The notes under the pieces: generated by a model
Seen by the model: only the letters and a program-made list of their open reading frames with translations
Database searches by the model: none
What the model was told of the DNA's origin: nothing
Position numbers and translations under genes: made by a program
In this document: positions 6,768 through 15,540 of the stretch, one piece after another
Numbering within the stretch: position 1 is the first letter of the stretch
How the letters are laid out: every line of letters begins with the position of its first letter
NCBI GenBank assembly: GCA_947459825.1
Contig: CANHFH010000016.1
Span: 1-32,768 of the forward strand
Direction: 5' to 3'
DNA: 32,768 nucleotides
Origin: Pseudomonadota bacterium
Lineage (GTDB): Bacteria; Pseudomonadota; Gammaproteobacteria; Steroidobacterales; Steroidobacteraceae

Positions 6768-9272
6768 ATGTATCCGGGGGTCGAGGCGATGTCGGGGTCC
6801 GCTGGTTGGGTGGTGCACAAGTTCGGTGGTTCCAGCGTCGCGGACGCGGCCTGTTTCCGCCGCGTCGCGGACATCCTCGATGCGCAGCCGGCCGGACGCT
6901 TGGGGGTCGTGCTCTCCGCCTGCAAAGGGGTCACCGACGCGTTGCTCGCGCTCGTGTCGCAGGCCGAGCGTCAGGACGAGGGGTTCCGCGCCGGGCTCGA
7001 CGCGCTGCGTGCACGGCATGCGACCATCGTGGGCGAACTGCTCGCGCCGTCGACCGCCGAGGCTTGGCTCGCCGACTTCGACCGTGACCGACGCGACATC
7101 GAGGGCATCCTGCAGGCGGTGCGGCTGACGCGCTCGGCCTCCCGCAACATCCACGATGTCGTCTCGGGTTACGGCGAGATCTGGTCGACGCGCTTGTTCC
7201 GCGAGTTCTACGCCGGCCGCGGGGCGCGGAGCGGCGAGACGCGATGGCTCGACGCCCGAGGGATCGTCGTCGTCGAGTGGGGCCCGCTCGGGCCGATGGT
7301 CCGATGGGACGCCTCGAAGGCGCGCATGCGCGAGGCGGTCGACGACCGGTTCGACGGCACGCTCATCATCACGGGCTTCATCGCCGCCGATCCGCGCGGC
7401 GTCCAGACCACGCTCGGCCGCAACGGCAGCGATTTTTCGGCCTCCATCTTCGGCAGTCTGTTGGACGCGGCGGAGATCCACATCTGGACCGATGTCGACG
7501 GCGTGCTGTCCGCCGACCCGCGGCGAGTGCCCGATGCGCAGGTCATCGACTCGCTGTCCTACAACGAGGCCATGGAGCTGGCGTACTTCGGCGCCAAGGT
7601 CATCCATCCCCAGACCATGGCCCCGGCCGTGGGCCGCGGCATCCCCATCTGGATCCGCAACACCTTTGCGCCCAAGAATCCGGCCACGCTGATCTGCGCC
7701 GAACCGAAGTCGGCGTTGCCCGTGAAGGGCATCACGACCATCGAGGACATCGCGCTCGTCAACCTGGAGGGCGCCGGCATGATCGGCGTGCCGGGCACGG
7801 CGAACCGGTTGTTCGGTGCGTTGCGCGAGGAGGGCATCTCGGTGGTGCTCATCTCGCAGGGGAGCTCCGAGCATTCCATCTGCTGCGCGGTGCCGCGCGT
7901 TCAGTCGGACCGCGCCGCCGCGGTGCTGCGCGCCGCGTTCGCGCGCGAGCTCGCGGACGGGCAGATCCACGCGGTGGAGGTCGATCCGGAGCTCGCGATA
8001 CTCGCGGTGGTGGGCGATGGCATGGCGGGACTGCCCGGCGTCGCGGCGAAGGTGTTCGCGGCGTTGGGGTCGGCATCGGTCAATGTGCGTGCCATCGCGC
8101 AGGGCGCCTCGGAGCGCAACATCTCGGTGGTGGTGCCTGCCAAGGCTGCGACCCGCGCCTTGCGTGCGGTACACGCGAGCTTCTATCTGTCCGCGCACAC
8201 CGTATCGGTCGGGATCATCGGGCCCGGCACGGTCGGGCGGGTGTTGCTCGAGCAGATCGCCTCGCAAGCCGGGCGGCTGCGTCGGGACTTCAAGCTGGAC
8301 CTGCGCGTGCGCGGTCTGCTCACCTCGAAGCGCATGCTGCTCGCGGAGCGCGGCGTCGATCTCGGCGGCTGGCAACAGGCGTTGCAGGCCTCGTCCGAGG
8401 CGCCGGACCTCGACCGTTTCGTGGCGCATGTGGCGGCGGACCATCTGCCGCACCATGTGATCATCGATTGCACCGCGAGCGGCGAGGTGGCCAAACACTA
8501 CGCGCGCTGGTTGGCGGCCGGCATCCATGTCGTGACGCCCAACAAGAAAGCGAACAGCGCGCCGCTGCAGGAATACCGGGCGCTGCACGAGGCGCGTCGC
8601 GCCGGCGGAACCCACTATCTCTACGAGGCGACGGTCGGCGCCGGGCTGCCCGTCATCGGCACGCTGCGCGACCTGCGCGAGACCGGTGACGAGATCACCG
8701 CCATCGAGGGCATCTTCTCGGGCACGCTCGCGTATCTCTTCAATGTCTACGATGGCAGCCGGGCGTTCAGCGAGATCGTCCGCGAGGCCAAGCAGCGCGG
8801 TTACACCGAGCCTGACCCCAGGGACGACCTCTCCGGCATGGATGTCGCGCGCAAGCTCATCATCCTCGGTCGCGAGATGGGCCGTGCGCTCGAGATGTCC
8901 GATGTGCAGGTCGAGAGCCTGGTGCCGGCCGGCCTCGAGCAGGGCAGCATCGATGAGTTCCTGGAGCGCTTGCCCGCCCACGATGCCGCGATGCGCGAGC
9001 GTTTCGAGGGTGCCAAGGCCCGCGGCAAGGTGCTGCGCTATGTGGGGCGTCTGACGCCGGACGGCCGAGCGACCGTGGGCGTGGTGGAGTTCGACGCGCG
9101 GCATGCGTTCGCCAACATCGCGCTCACCGACAACGTGGTGCGGTTCGCCACCGCGCGTTACAGCAGCAATCCGCTCATCGTGCAGGGGCCGGGCGCCGGT
9201 CCCGAGGTCACGGCGGGCGGCATCTTCGCCGACCTGCTGCGGCTGTCGGCCTACCTCGGAGCACGGTTATGA
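6768..9272 (+). CDS. thrA: Bifunctional aspartate kinase / homoserine dehydrogenase
   Basis: 834 residues (E. coli ThrA 820). Two activities of the aspartate pathway are fused: phosphorylation of aspartate, and NAD(P)H reduction of aspartate semialdehyde to homoserine. The kinase domain has KFGGSSV (18-24) and TTLGRNGSDFSAS (about 213-225). The middle ACT regulatory region shows GISVVLISQGSSEHSICCAV, close to the threonine-binding segment of E. coli ThrA. The dehydrogenase begins near residue 480 with VGIIGPGTVG and has TPNKKANS and YEATVGAGLPVIGTLRDL. ATG 6768 is used, but ATG 6789 (residue 8) would put the kinase motif at a more usual distance and cannot be excluded. It overlaps thrB by ATGA. 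Threonine feedback inhibition is likely from the family. Confidence 0.97.
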   Translation: MYPGVEAMSGSAGWVVHKFGGSSVADAACFRRVADILDAQPAGRLGVVLSACKGVTDALLALVSQAERQDEGFRAGLDALRARHATIVGELLAPSTAEAWLADFDRDRRDIEGILQAVRLTRSASRNIHDVVSGYGEIWSTRLFREFYAGRGARSGETRWLDARGIVVVEWGPLGPMVRWDASKARMREAVDDRFDGTLIITGFIAADPRGVQTTLGRNGSDFSASIFGSLLDAAEIHIWTDVDGVLSADPRRVPDAQVIDSLSYNEAMELAYFGAKVIHPQTMAPAVGRGIPIWIRNTFAPKNPATLICAEPKSALPVKGITTIEDIALVNLEGAGMIGVPGTANRLFGALREEGISVVLISQGSSEHSICCAVPRVQSDRAAAVLRAAFARELADGQIHAVEVDPELAILAVVGDGMAGLPGVAAKVFAALGSASVNVRAIAQGASERNISVVVPAKAATRALRAVHASFYLSAHTVSVGIIGPGTVGRVLLEQIASQAGRLRRDFKLDLRVRGLLTSKRMLLAERGVDLGGWQQALQASSEAPDLDRFVAHVAADHLPHHVIIDCTASGEVAKHYARWLAAGIHVVTPNKKANSAPLQEYRALHEARRAGGTHYLYEATVGAGLPVIGTLRDLRETGDEITAIEGIFSGTLAYLFNVYDGSRAFSEIVREAKQRGYTEPDPRDDLSGMDVARKLIILGREMGRALEMSDVQVESLVPAGLEQGSIDEFLERLPAHDAAMRERFEGAKARGKVLRYVGRLTPDGRATVGVVEFDARHAFANIALTDNVVRFATARYSSNPLIVQGPGAGPEVTAGGIFADLLRLSAYLGARL

Positions 9273-10207
9273 GCGGCAAGACGACGGCGACCGCGTTCGC
9301 GCCGGCCTCGGTCGGCAATGTCGGCATCGGCTTCGACATCCTGGGATTCGCTGTGGATGCCTTGGGCGACCGCATCACCGTCAAGCGTGCAGCGACTCCC
9401 GGTGTGCGCATCACCGCGATCTCGGGCGTGCCCGAGGAACTGCCGCTGGAGCCCGAGCGCAACACCGCGGGCAGGGCGCTGCTCGCGCTGAACGTGGCGG
9501 TACGGCCGTCGTTCGGTTTCGAGATGACCATCCAGAAGGGCATCCCGCTCGGTTCGGGCCTCGGCGGTTCGGCCGCGTCGGCGGTAGGTGCAGTGGTGGC
9601 GGCCAACGCGCTGCTCGACCGTCCGTTCGAGAAGATAGACCTGCTCAAGTTCGCCATGCAGGGCGAGGCGGTGGCCAGCGGGTCGATGCATGTCGACAAC
9701 ATCGCACCGTCGCTGTTCGGCGGCCTGGTGCTCACGGTCGGCATCGACAACCCGCGGGTCAAGCGCATCCCGGTGCCGCAGGGCATCCGCGCGGTGATCA
9801 TCCATCCCCATATGTTCCTCTCGACGCGCGAGGCCCGTTCGATCCTCAAGCGCGAGGTCGCGATGGCGGACTTCGTCTGGCAGACCGCGAACCTCGCAGG
9901 CTTCATCTCGGGCTGCTATACGGACGACCTCGACCTCATCCGCGAAGGTCTCAACGATGTCGTCATCGAACCGCAGCGCAAGAAACTCATCCCCGGTTTC
10001 TCCGCCGTCCGGTCCGCGGCGCTGAGCGCGGGCGCGCTCGGCTGCTCGATCTCGGGTGCCGGTCCGACGATGTTCGCCTGGTCCCCCAGGGACTCGGCCG
10101 AGGCGGTACGCGCCGGCATGGTCGCGGCGTTCGCGAGCCACGGCGTCGAGGTCGACCATTGGGTCGTCCCCGTGGACTCCGAGGGCGCGCGCGTCGTCGC
10201 CGATTGA
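9269..10207 (+). CDS. thrB: Homoserine kinase
   Basis: 312 residues (E. coli 310). It phosphorylates homoserine to O-phosphohomoserine with ATP, the step between ThrA and ThrC. It is a GHMP-superfamily kinase: ASVGNVGIGFDILGFA at the N-terminus, the ATP loop PLGSGLGGSAAS (93-104) and the C-terminal GCSISGAGPTMFAW. The start ATG overlaps the thrA stop (ATGA, 9269-9272), showing translational coupling in the operon. thrC follows after 7 bp. Confidence 0.97.
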   Translation: MSGKTTATAFAPASVGNVGIGFDILGFAVDALGDRITVKRAATPGVRITAISGVPEELPLEPERNTAGRALLALNVAVRPSFGFEMTIQKGIPLGSGLGGSAASAVGAVVAANALLDRPFEKIDLLKFAMQGEAVASGSMHVDNIAPSLFGGLVLTVGIDNPRVKRIPVPQGIRAVIIHPHMFLSTREARSILKREVAMADFVWQTANLAGFISGCYTDDLDLIREGLNDVVIEPQRKKLIPGFSAVRSAALSAGALGCSISGAGPTMFAWSPRDSAEAVRAGMVAAFASHGVEVDHWVVPVDSEGARVVAD

Positions 10208-10214
10208 CCCGCCG

Positions 10215-11552
10215 ATGAGCTCTCCCATGACATTCGCCAGCACGCGCGGCGCCGCGCCGCCGCTGACGCTGCCTGAAGCGCTGGTGCAGGGGCTTGCGCC
10301 CGATGGTGGACTCTATGTCCCGACGGGATGGCCCGAGCTGAAGCCCGAGGATTTCGGCGGTGTGCTCGACCTGCCCGCCGTCGCCGAGCGTCTGCTCGCG
10401 CCGTTCGCCGCGGGGACGGTGCTGGAGCGCTCGATGCCGGATATCGTCCGCGAAGCCTTCGACTTCCCGGCCCCGCGCATCCCGCTGCCTGCCACCGCGG
10501 CCGGCGAGCGGCTCTCGGTGCTGGAACTCTTCCACGGACCCACCGCAGCGTTCAAGGATTTCGGGGCGAGGTTCCTGGCCGCATGCCTCGCGCGTCTGCG
10601 CGCGGGCAGCGCGGGGGGCGATGTGCAGCCCTTGCACATCCTCGTGGCCACATCAGGTGATACCGGCGGGGCGGTCGCAGCGGCGTTCCATGGCCGTCCC
10701 GGTTTCCGTGTCAGCGTGCTGTTCCCGAAGGGGCTCGTGTCGCCGACCCAGGAGCGACAGCTCACCTGCTGGGGCGGCAATGTGCGCAGCTACGCCGTCG
10801 CCGGCACCTTCGACGACTGCCAGCGCATGGTGAAGGAGGCTTTCCTCGACCCGGCTCTCGCGGCGCGTCATGCGCTGTCCTCGGCGAACAGCATCAACCT
10901 CGGACGCTTGTTGCCGCAGGCGGTGTATTACGCGGCGACCAGCCTCGGACACCTGCGGACCACGGGCTCGCCCCTGTCGTTCATCATCCCGAGCGGGAAC
11001 CTCGGTAATGCGGCGGCTTGCATCTGGGCGCGGCGCATGGGGCTGCCGATCGGCGAGGTGATCCTCGCGCACAACGCCAACCGCACCGTGCCGGAGCTGC
11101 TCGAGAGCGGCATGTACGCGCCGCGCACCAGCGTCGCGACGATCGCTTCTGCGATGGATGTCGGCAACCCGTCGAACCTCGAACGCTTGCGGCAGATGCA
11201 TCCGGCCATCGATTCGCTGCGCGCAGCGGTCCGCGCCATGAGCGTGGACGACGACGCCATCCGCGCCCGTATCGTGGCGGACCACGCGCGCTTCGGGCAG
11301 GTGTGGTGCCCTCACACGGCCGTGGCCGCGGAGGCTTGGTCCCGTCTGTCGCCCGAAGAGCGCCATACCCACGCATGGTGCTTGGTGGCCACGGCGTCGC
11401 CGGCGAAGTTCCCCGAGGTGGTCGAGCCTTTGCTCCGGATGAAGGTCCCGGTGCCGGCGGCTCTGGCCGAGCTGTTCGACCGCCCCTCGAGCGTTGCACC
11501 GCTCGCGGCGAGCTTCGCAGCGCTCCGTGACGCCATCGAGGACGCCGCATGA
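10215..11552 (+). CDS. thrC: Threonine synthase
   Basis: 445 residues, near the E. coli length of 428. This PLP enzyme converts O-phosphohomoserine to threonine. The PLP lysine is Lys114 in FHGPTAAFKDFG, and the phosphate-binding region ATSGDTGGAVAAAF is clear. PSGNLGNAAA and NANRTVPELLESGMY are also family segments. Two starts are possible, ATG 10215 and ATG 10227; the first is used because it is closer to thrB, although neither has a strong ribosome site. A longer open frame upstream lies inside thrB and is a shadow. Its stop overlaps the next gene by ATGA. Confidence 0.96.
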   Translation: MSSPMTFASTRGAAPPLTLPEALVQGLAPDGGLYVPTGWPELKPEDFGGVLDLPAVAERLLAPFAAGTVLERSMPDIVREAFDFPAPRIPLPATAAGERLSVLELFHGPTAAFKDFGARFLAACLARLRAGSAGGDVQPLHILVATSGDTGGAVAAAFHGRPGFRVSVLFPKGLVSPTQERQLTCWGGNVRSYAVAGTFDDCQRMVKEAFLDPALAARHALSSANSINLGRLLPQAVYYAATSLGHLRTTGSPLSFIIPSGNLGNAAACIWARRMGLPIGEVILAHNANRTVPELLESGMYAPRTSVATIASAMDVGNPSNLERLRQMHPAIDSLRAAVRAMSVDDDAIRARIVADHARFGQVWCPHTAVAAEAWSRLSPEERHTHAWCLVATASPAKFPEVVEPLLRMKVPVPAALAELFDRPSSVAPLAASFAALRDAIEDAA

Positions 11553-12160
11553 TGGGCGCGATCGACCTGCACAGCGTCGACCCTTGGATGCTCGCGGCCG
11601 CAGCGGTGTTGCTCGGCGTGCTGGTGGGCATCGCCGGCGTCTTCGGCTGGCGTGCCTGGCGGACGCGCCGGGAGCGTCGGGCCCGCGTGGCGCTGATCGA
11701 CAGCATCTCTTTGGATCATGCCCGCGATGTGGTCGTCCCTGACGGCAACGGCGGCACGCTGCATCTCGATTATCTGCTCTTCACGCCGCGCGGCTTCGTG
11801 GTGCTCGAGATGCGCGATGCCTCGGGGAACATCTTCGGTTCGGATGCCATGACCGAGTGGACCGTGATGGACGGCGCCCGACGCTACACGGTCTCCAATC
11901 CCCAGACCTCGCTGTACGACAGGATCGCCGCGGTCAAGGCGCACGCCGGCGAGGTCCCCGTCGAGGGCCGCATCGTGTTCACCCGTCGCGCGGCGTTCCC
12001 GAAAGGTCTGCCGAGGCTCACGCTGCGTGAGGATAGCCTCGGCGTCGAGCTGTTGATGGGGGATCGCAGCCATGCCGAGCGCGCAGCCGAGCCGTGGTGC
12101 GAGAGCTGGGCACGGCTGCGCAGCCAAATGCGCGCCAGCGATTTCACCGGCGTCGCCTGA
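11549..12160 (+). CDS. Membrane-anchored NERD (nuclease-related) domain protein
   Basis: 203 residues. One membrane segment spans about residues 14-34 (WMLAAAAVLLGVLVGIAGVF), followed by a basic stretch (RAWRTRRERRAR), so the domain should face the cytoplasm. The rest resembles a NERD domain: a conserved Asp before LLFTPRGFVVLEMRDASGNIFG, which matches the D...G..V.E.K-type nuclease core, although the usual Lys after Glu is Arg (EMRD). Many NERD proteins act on DNA or have unknown roles, and no helicase or kinase domain is attached. It is joined to thrC by an ATGA overlap (11549-11552), so it is co-transcribed with threonine synthesis genes for no obvious reason. Confidence 0.75.
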   Translation: MMGAIDLHSVDPWMLAAAAVLLGVLVGIAGVFGWRAWRTRRERRARVALIDSISLDHARDVVVPDGNGGTLHLDYLLFTPRGFVVLEMRDASGNIFGSDAMTEWTVMDGARRYTVSNPQTSLYDRIAAVKAHAGEVPVEGRIVFTRRAAFPKGLPRLTLREDSLGVELLMGDRSHAERAAEPWCESWARLRSQMRASDFTGVA

Positions 12161-12186
12161 ACCGGCGCTTCGGCCGCTCGTCAGGC
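12155..12186. terminator. Stem-loop spanning the stops of the convergent NERD and M20 genes
   Basis: GCCTGA (12155-12160) pairs with TCAGGC (12181-12186). Inside it CGGC (12163-12166) and GCCG (12173-12176) pair around GCTTCG. Each outer arm contains one gene's TGA stop, so the structure is centred exactly on the convergent junction. No T-run follows. A bidirectional terminating or RNA-end-protecting role is inference. Confidence 0.35.
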
Positions 12187-13623
12187 CGCCGCCGCGGTCT
12201 CCGCGCCGACCGGCCGCGAGGCGTGGTCGGCCAGCACCTGCACGACGCAGGCCGTCAGCTTCTCCGCGTAGGCCAGATGCAGGAACTCGTTGGGCCCGTG
12301 CGCGTTCGAGAGCGGCCCGAGCACGCCCGTGATCAGGAACTGGGTGTCCGGGAAACGCCGACCGAGCATCCCCATGAACGGGATGGTGCCGCCGACGCCG
12401 GCGTAGAGCATCTCGCGTCCGAAGACGGCCTGTGAGGCCCGCTGCATCGATTCCTCGAGCCAGGGCGCGCAGATCGGGGCGTGCCAACCTTCGGAGGCGG
12501 ATTCGACATCGAAGCTGACGCGTGCGCCGTACGGCGGGTCGCGTTCCAGTTCGCGTTTGACAGCCGCAGCGGCCACCTCCGCATCGACGGTGGGCGGCAG
12601 GCGCAGGCTGAGCTTCAGCGCGATCTTCGGCAGCAGGACATTGCCGGCCTGCGACACGGGAGGCAGGCCGTCGGCGCCGGTGACGGCCAGCGTGCTGCGC
12701 CAGGTGCTGCCGAGCAGCAGTTCTACGGGGTCGGTCGAGAGTGCGCGCACGCCGGGCAGGAACGGCAGCCGCTCGCGGACCTCGTCGCCCAAGGTCTTGG
12801 CGGCCGTGCGTGCCTGTTCGACGCGTTGGCGCGGGATGTCGCATTGCAGCTCGGGCAGGCGGATGTCTCCGTTGAGCGGATCCTCGAGCCGCGCCAGCAG
12901 CTGCTGGGCGACCCGCCAGGGCGTGGCCGCTATGCCGGTGCCCATGCCGCTGTGCACGCCTTCTCGCAGCATCTCGACGCGCAGCGAGCCGGTGAGGTTG
13001 CCGCGCAACGAACTCGTGCACCAGAGCTGCGAATAGTTGCCGCACTCCGCGTCGAGACAGATGACGAGCGACGGTTCGCCGATGCGGGCGCCGAGCGCCT
13101 CGAGGTGCGCCGGCAGGTCGATGCTGCCGCTCTCCTCGGAGGCTTCGATGAGCACCACGCAACGCGCGAGCTTCACGCCTCGCTCCTGCAGCGCGCGGAT
13201 CGCGAGCAGCGAGCTGAACACGGCATAGCCGTCATCGGCGCCGCCGCGGCCGTAGAGCTTGCCGTCGCGGATGACGGGCTCCCAGGGACTAAGCCCTTCG
13301 TTCCAGCCGGTGAACTCCGGTTGTTTGTCGAGATGGCCGTAGAGCAGCACGCAGTCGTCGATCTCGCCCGGCACATCGACGAACAGCACCGGCGTGCGCC
13401 CGGGCAGGTCGAGCAGTTCCACCGTCATGCCGCGGATGGGTTGGCGACGGCACCAGTCGGCGAGCAGCTGCGCGGCGCGCTGCATGTGGCCGAGCGTCTG
13501 CCAGTCAGGCGCGAAGTGCGGCGATTTGTTGGGGATCCGGACGTAGTCGCAGAGCGTCGGCACGATGGTCTCGCGCCATTCGCGGGCGATGGTCTCGTAG
13601 GTGCGGGCGTCGAGCACGGTCAT
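12181..13623 (-). CDS. M20 family metallopeptidase (dipeptidase-like)
   Basis: 480 residues, normal for M20 dipeptidases. Zinc-site segments are in order: LLYGHLDKQPE (His-x-Asp), YGRGGADDGYAVFSSLLAI (bridging Asp), LIEASEESGS (catalytic Glu and metal Glu), CLDAECGNY (metal Asp region), and the late GPLSNAHGPNEFLHL (metal His). The lid domain between about 230 and 340 contains REGVHSGMGTG. The protein is probably cytoplasmic, as no signal peptide is seen. ATG 13623 overlaps the tatD stop by ATGA. The larger open frame further upstream is antisense-like shadow through tatD. The peptide substrate is unknown. Confidence 0.92.
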   Translation of the reverse strand: MTVLDARTYETIAREWRETIVPTLCDYVRIPNKSPHFAPDWQTLGHMQRAAQLLADWCRRQPIRGMTVELLDLPGRTPVLFVDVPGEIDDCVLLYGHLDKQPEFTGWNEGLSPWEPVIRDGKLYGRGGADDGYAVFSSLLAIRALQERGVKLARCVVLIEASEESGSIDLPAHLEALGARIGEPSLVICLDAECGNYSQLWCTSSLRGNLTGSLRVEMLREGVHSGMGTGIAATPWRVAQQLLARLEDPLNGDIRLPELQCDIPRQRVEQARTAAKTLGDEVRERLPFLPGVRALSTDPVELLLGSTWRSTLAVTGADGLPPVSQAGNVLLPKIALKLSLRLPPTVDAEVAAAAVKRELERDPPYGARVSFDVESASEGWHAPICAPWLEESMQRASQAVFGREMLYAGVGGTIPFMGMLGRRFPDTQFLITGVLGPLSNAHGPNEFLHLAYAEKLTACVVQVLADHASRPVGAETAAAA

Positions 13624-14450
13624 GGGCGGGTCTCCTGGAGGAAGTCGTCGGGGAGATCGGGCAGTCCGAAGAAGGCGCGCGCGGTGCGCGTGGTGTGGTG
13701 GGCGAGCGTGGTGATGTCCTCGCCCCGGGCGGCCGCGACGGCGCGCGCCACCTGCGGCAGATACATCGGTTCGTTGCGGCGCGAGGCGGGCTTGGGGTCG
13801 AGGTCCCGCGGCAAGAGGTAAGGTCCATCGGTCTCGATCATCAACCGGCCCGCCGGGATGCGGCCGACGATGTCGCGTAGGTGCAGACCGCGACGCTCGT
13901 CGCAGATCCAACCGGTGATGCCGATGAAGAGCCCCTGCGCGAGACAGTCGTCGAGTTCGTCGCCGGTGCCGGTGAAGCAGTGCAGCACCGCCGGCGGGAG
14001 CCCGGCTGCGTGGGCGCCCAACATCGCCACGAAGTCGCGGTGCGCATCGCGGCAATGCAGGAACAGCGGTTTGCGGAGCTGGATCGCGAGCGCGAGCTGC
14101 CGCTCGAAGGCGCCGCGTTGCTCGTTCGGCGAAGAGAAGTTGCGATGGTAGTCGAGGCCGCATTCGCCCACGGCCGCGCAGAGCGGATCCTCGGCGAGTT
14201 CCGCCAAGGCGTCGAAAGCCGGCGCGTCGAGGTCGACCGCGTGGTGCGGGTGACAGCCTGCGGTGGCGCGCATCAGGCGCGGCGCCGCGTGGGCGAGGCG
14301 GAGCGCGCCGCGGGTGCCCTCGACCGAGGCCCCGGTGATGACGAACTGGTGGACCCCCGCGGCGAGCGCACGGCGCACCACATCCTCGCGGTCGGCATCG
14401 TAGCTGTCATGCGCGAGGTTGATGCCGATGTCGATCAGCACGGGAGGCAT
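13620..14450 (-). CDS. tatD: TatD family metal-dependent exonuclease
   Basis: 276 residues. It resembles E. coli TatD itself rather than YcfH/YjjV. The N-terminus reads IDIGINL (E. coli DIGVNL) where other family members have DxHxH. GECGLDYHRNFSSPNEQ, FLHCRDAH, VLHCFTGTGDE, GITGWICDERRG and IETDGPYLLPRDL all match in order. TatD is a 3'-5' exonuclease on single-stranded DNA or RNA, with roles in repair and DNA breakdown. It lies 8 bp downstream of ltaE and is coupled to the M20 peptidase by ATGA. ATG 14450 is the last start before the conserved N-terminal motif. Confidence 0.95.
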   Translation of the reverse strand: MPPVLIDIGINLAHDSYDADREDVVRRALAAGVHQFVITGASVEGTRGALRLAHAAPRLMRATAGCHPHHAVDLDAPAFDALAELAEDPLCAAVGECGLDYHRNFSSPNEQRGAFERQLALAIQLRKPLFLHCRDAHRDFVAMLGAHAAGLPPAVLHCFTGTGDELDDCLAQGLFIGITGWICDERRGLHLRDIVGRIPAGRLMIETDGPYLLPRDLDPKPASRRNEPMYLPQVARAVAAARGEDITTLAHHTTRTARAFFGLPDLPDDFLQETRP

Positions 14451-14458
14451 GGCCACGC

Positions 14459-15496
14459 TCAGGCGGTCGCGTTCTTCGGCAATGCGCCCAGCGCCGTGCA
14501 GAGCGCGTCGACATCCTCGTCGGTCTGGTCCCAGGAGACGACGAAGCGCGCCTCGCCGGAGCCTTCCGCTCCCCAGTCGTAGAACTCGAAGCCTTGTGCG
14601 CGCAGCGCCGCGATGCCTGCCGCGCCCGGGCGTACGAAGATCTCGTTGGCTTCGACGGGTTCGAGGCGCAGCGCGCCTGCCGCCTCGCCGATGCGCCGCG
14701 CGTGGGCGTTGGCGCGGGCGGCGAGCCGCAGCCACAGGTCGTCCTCCAGATACGCCAGCCACTGGGCGGCGACATAACGCATCTTCGAGAAGAGGTGTCC
14801 CGCCCGTTTGCGACGGAACTCGAAGTCTGCAGCGCGGGCGGGGTCGAAGAAAACCACGGCCTCGGCGGCGAGCGCGCCGTTCTTGGTGGCGCCGAAGGAC
14901 AGCACATCGACGCCGGATGCGCCGCTCGCCTCGGCGGGCTTGCAGCCGAGGGAGGCGACGGCGTTGGCGAAGCGCGCGCCATCCATGTGCAGCAGCAGCC
15001 CGTTCGCGTGGGCGGTGGCCGACAGCGCCTTCAACTCATCCGGGGTATAGATCGTGCCGAGCTCGGTGGCCTGCGAGATCGATACCGCGCGCGGCTGCAC
15101 CGTGTGCACGGCCGTGGGATTCTCGGCGATACCGCGCAGCAGCGCCTCCGGCGTCAGCTTCGCGCCGGCGCCCGGCAGCAGTTGTAGGCGCGCACCGCCG
15201 GTCATGAACTCCGGGGCGCCGCATTCGTCGCGGACGATGTGCGCCTGCTCATGGCAGAACACCGAGCCGTAAGGCGGTACCAGAGTGGCGAGCGCCAATG
15301 CGTTCGCCGAGGTGCCGGTGCCGACGAGGAACACCCGGACCTCGCGCCCGAAGACCTCCGCGAACCGCCGCTCCGCCCGGGAGGTCCAGGCATCGTCCCC
15401 GTAGCCCCGGGCATAGCCTCGGTTGGCCTCCGCGAGGGCCGCCATCACTTCCGGGGCCGCCGGGGCGGTGTTGTCGCTCTTGAACCAGCGTGACAT
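14459..15496 (-). CDS. ltaE: Low-specificity L-threonine aldolase family PLP enzyme
   Basis: 345 residues (E. coli LtaE 333). It cleaves L-threonine or L-allo-threonine to glycine and acetaldehyde. The fold-type I PLP pattern is clear: FLVGTGTSANALAL near 56, HMDGARFANA (Asp172, cofactor pyridine; Arg175), and the Schiff-base Lys205 in SFGATKNGALAAEA. The N-terminal FKSDN replaces the usual SDT segment. It is first in a minus-strand operon with tatD and the M20 peptidase, and divergent from the YgjP-like gene by about 44 bp. Confidence 0.93.
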   Translation of the reverse strand: MSRWFKSDNTAPAAPEVMAALAEANRGYARGYGDDAWTSRAERRFAEVFGREVRVFLVGTGTSANALALATLVPPYGSVFCHEQAHIVRDECGAPEFMTGGARLQLLPGAGAKLTPEALLRGIAENPTAVHTVQPRAVSISQATELGTIYTPDELKALSATAHANGLLLHMDGARFANAVASLGCKPAEASGASGVDVLSFGATKNGALAAEAVVFFDPARAADFEFRRKRAGHLFSKMRYVAAQWLAYLEDDLWLRLAARANAHARRIGEAAGALRLEPVEANEIFVRPGAAGIAALRAQGFEFYDWGAEGSGEARFVVSWDQTDEDVDALCTALGALPKNATA

Positions 15497-15540
15497 GGAC
15501 GCAGATGCTACCGCAGCCCGTTATCATCGGGCAGGTGATG

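Noticed and set aside
6663-9104. Long minus-strand open frame (over 800 codons) opposite thrA
   Set aside because: It is antisense to a complete, motif-rich thrA, has low-complexity Arg/His/Asp/Gly composition, and shares its end frame with the TauE-like gene only by chance in GC-rich DNA.
11312-13162. 616-codon minus-strand frame over thrC, NERD and M20 genes
   Set aside because: It crosses three real genes, and part is in the wrong frame of the M20 gene.
15490-15540. Longer YgjP-like protein from GTG 15490
   Set aside because: It would overlap the divergent ltaE start and lacks a ribosome site, whereas AGGTG precedes ATG 15541.
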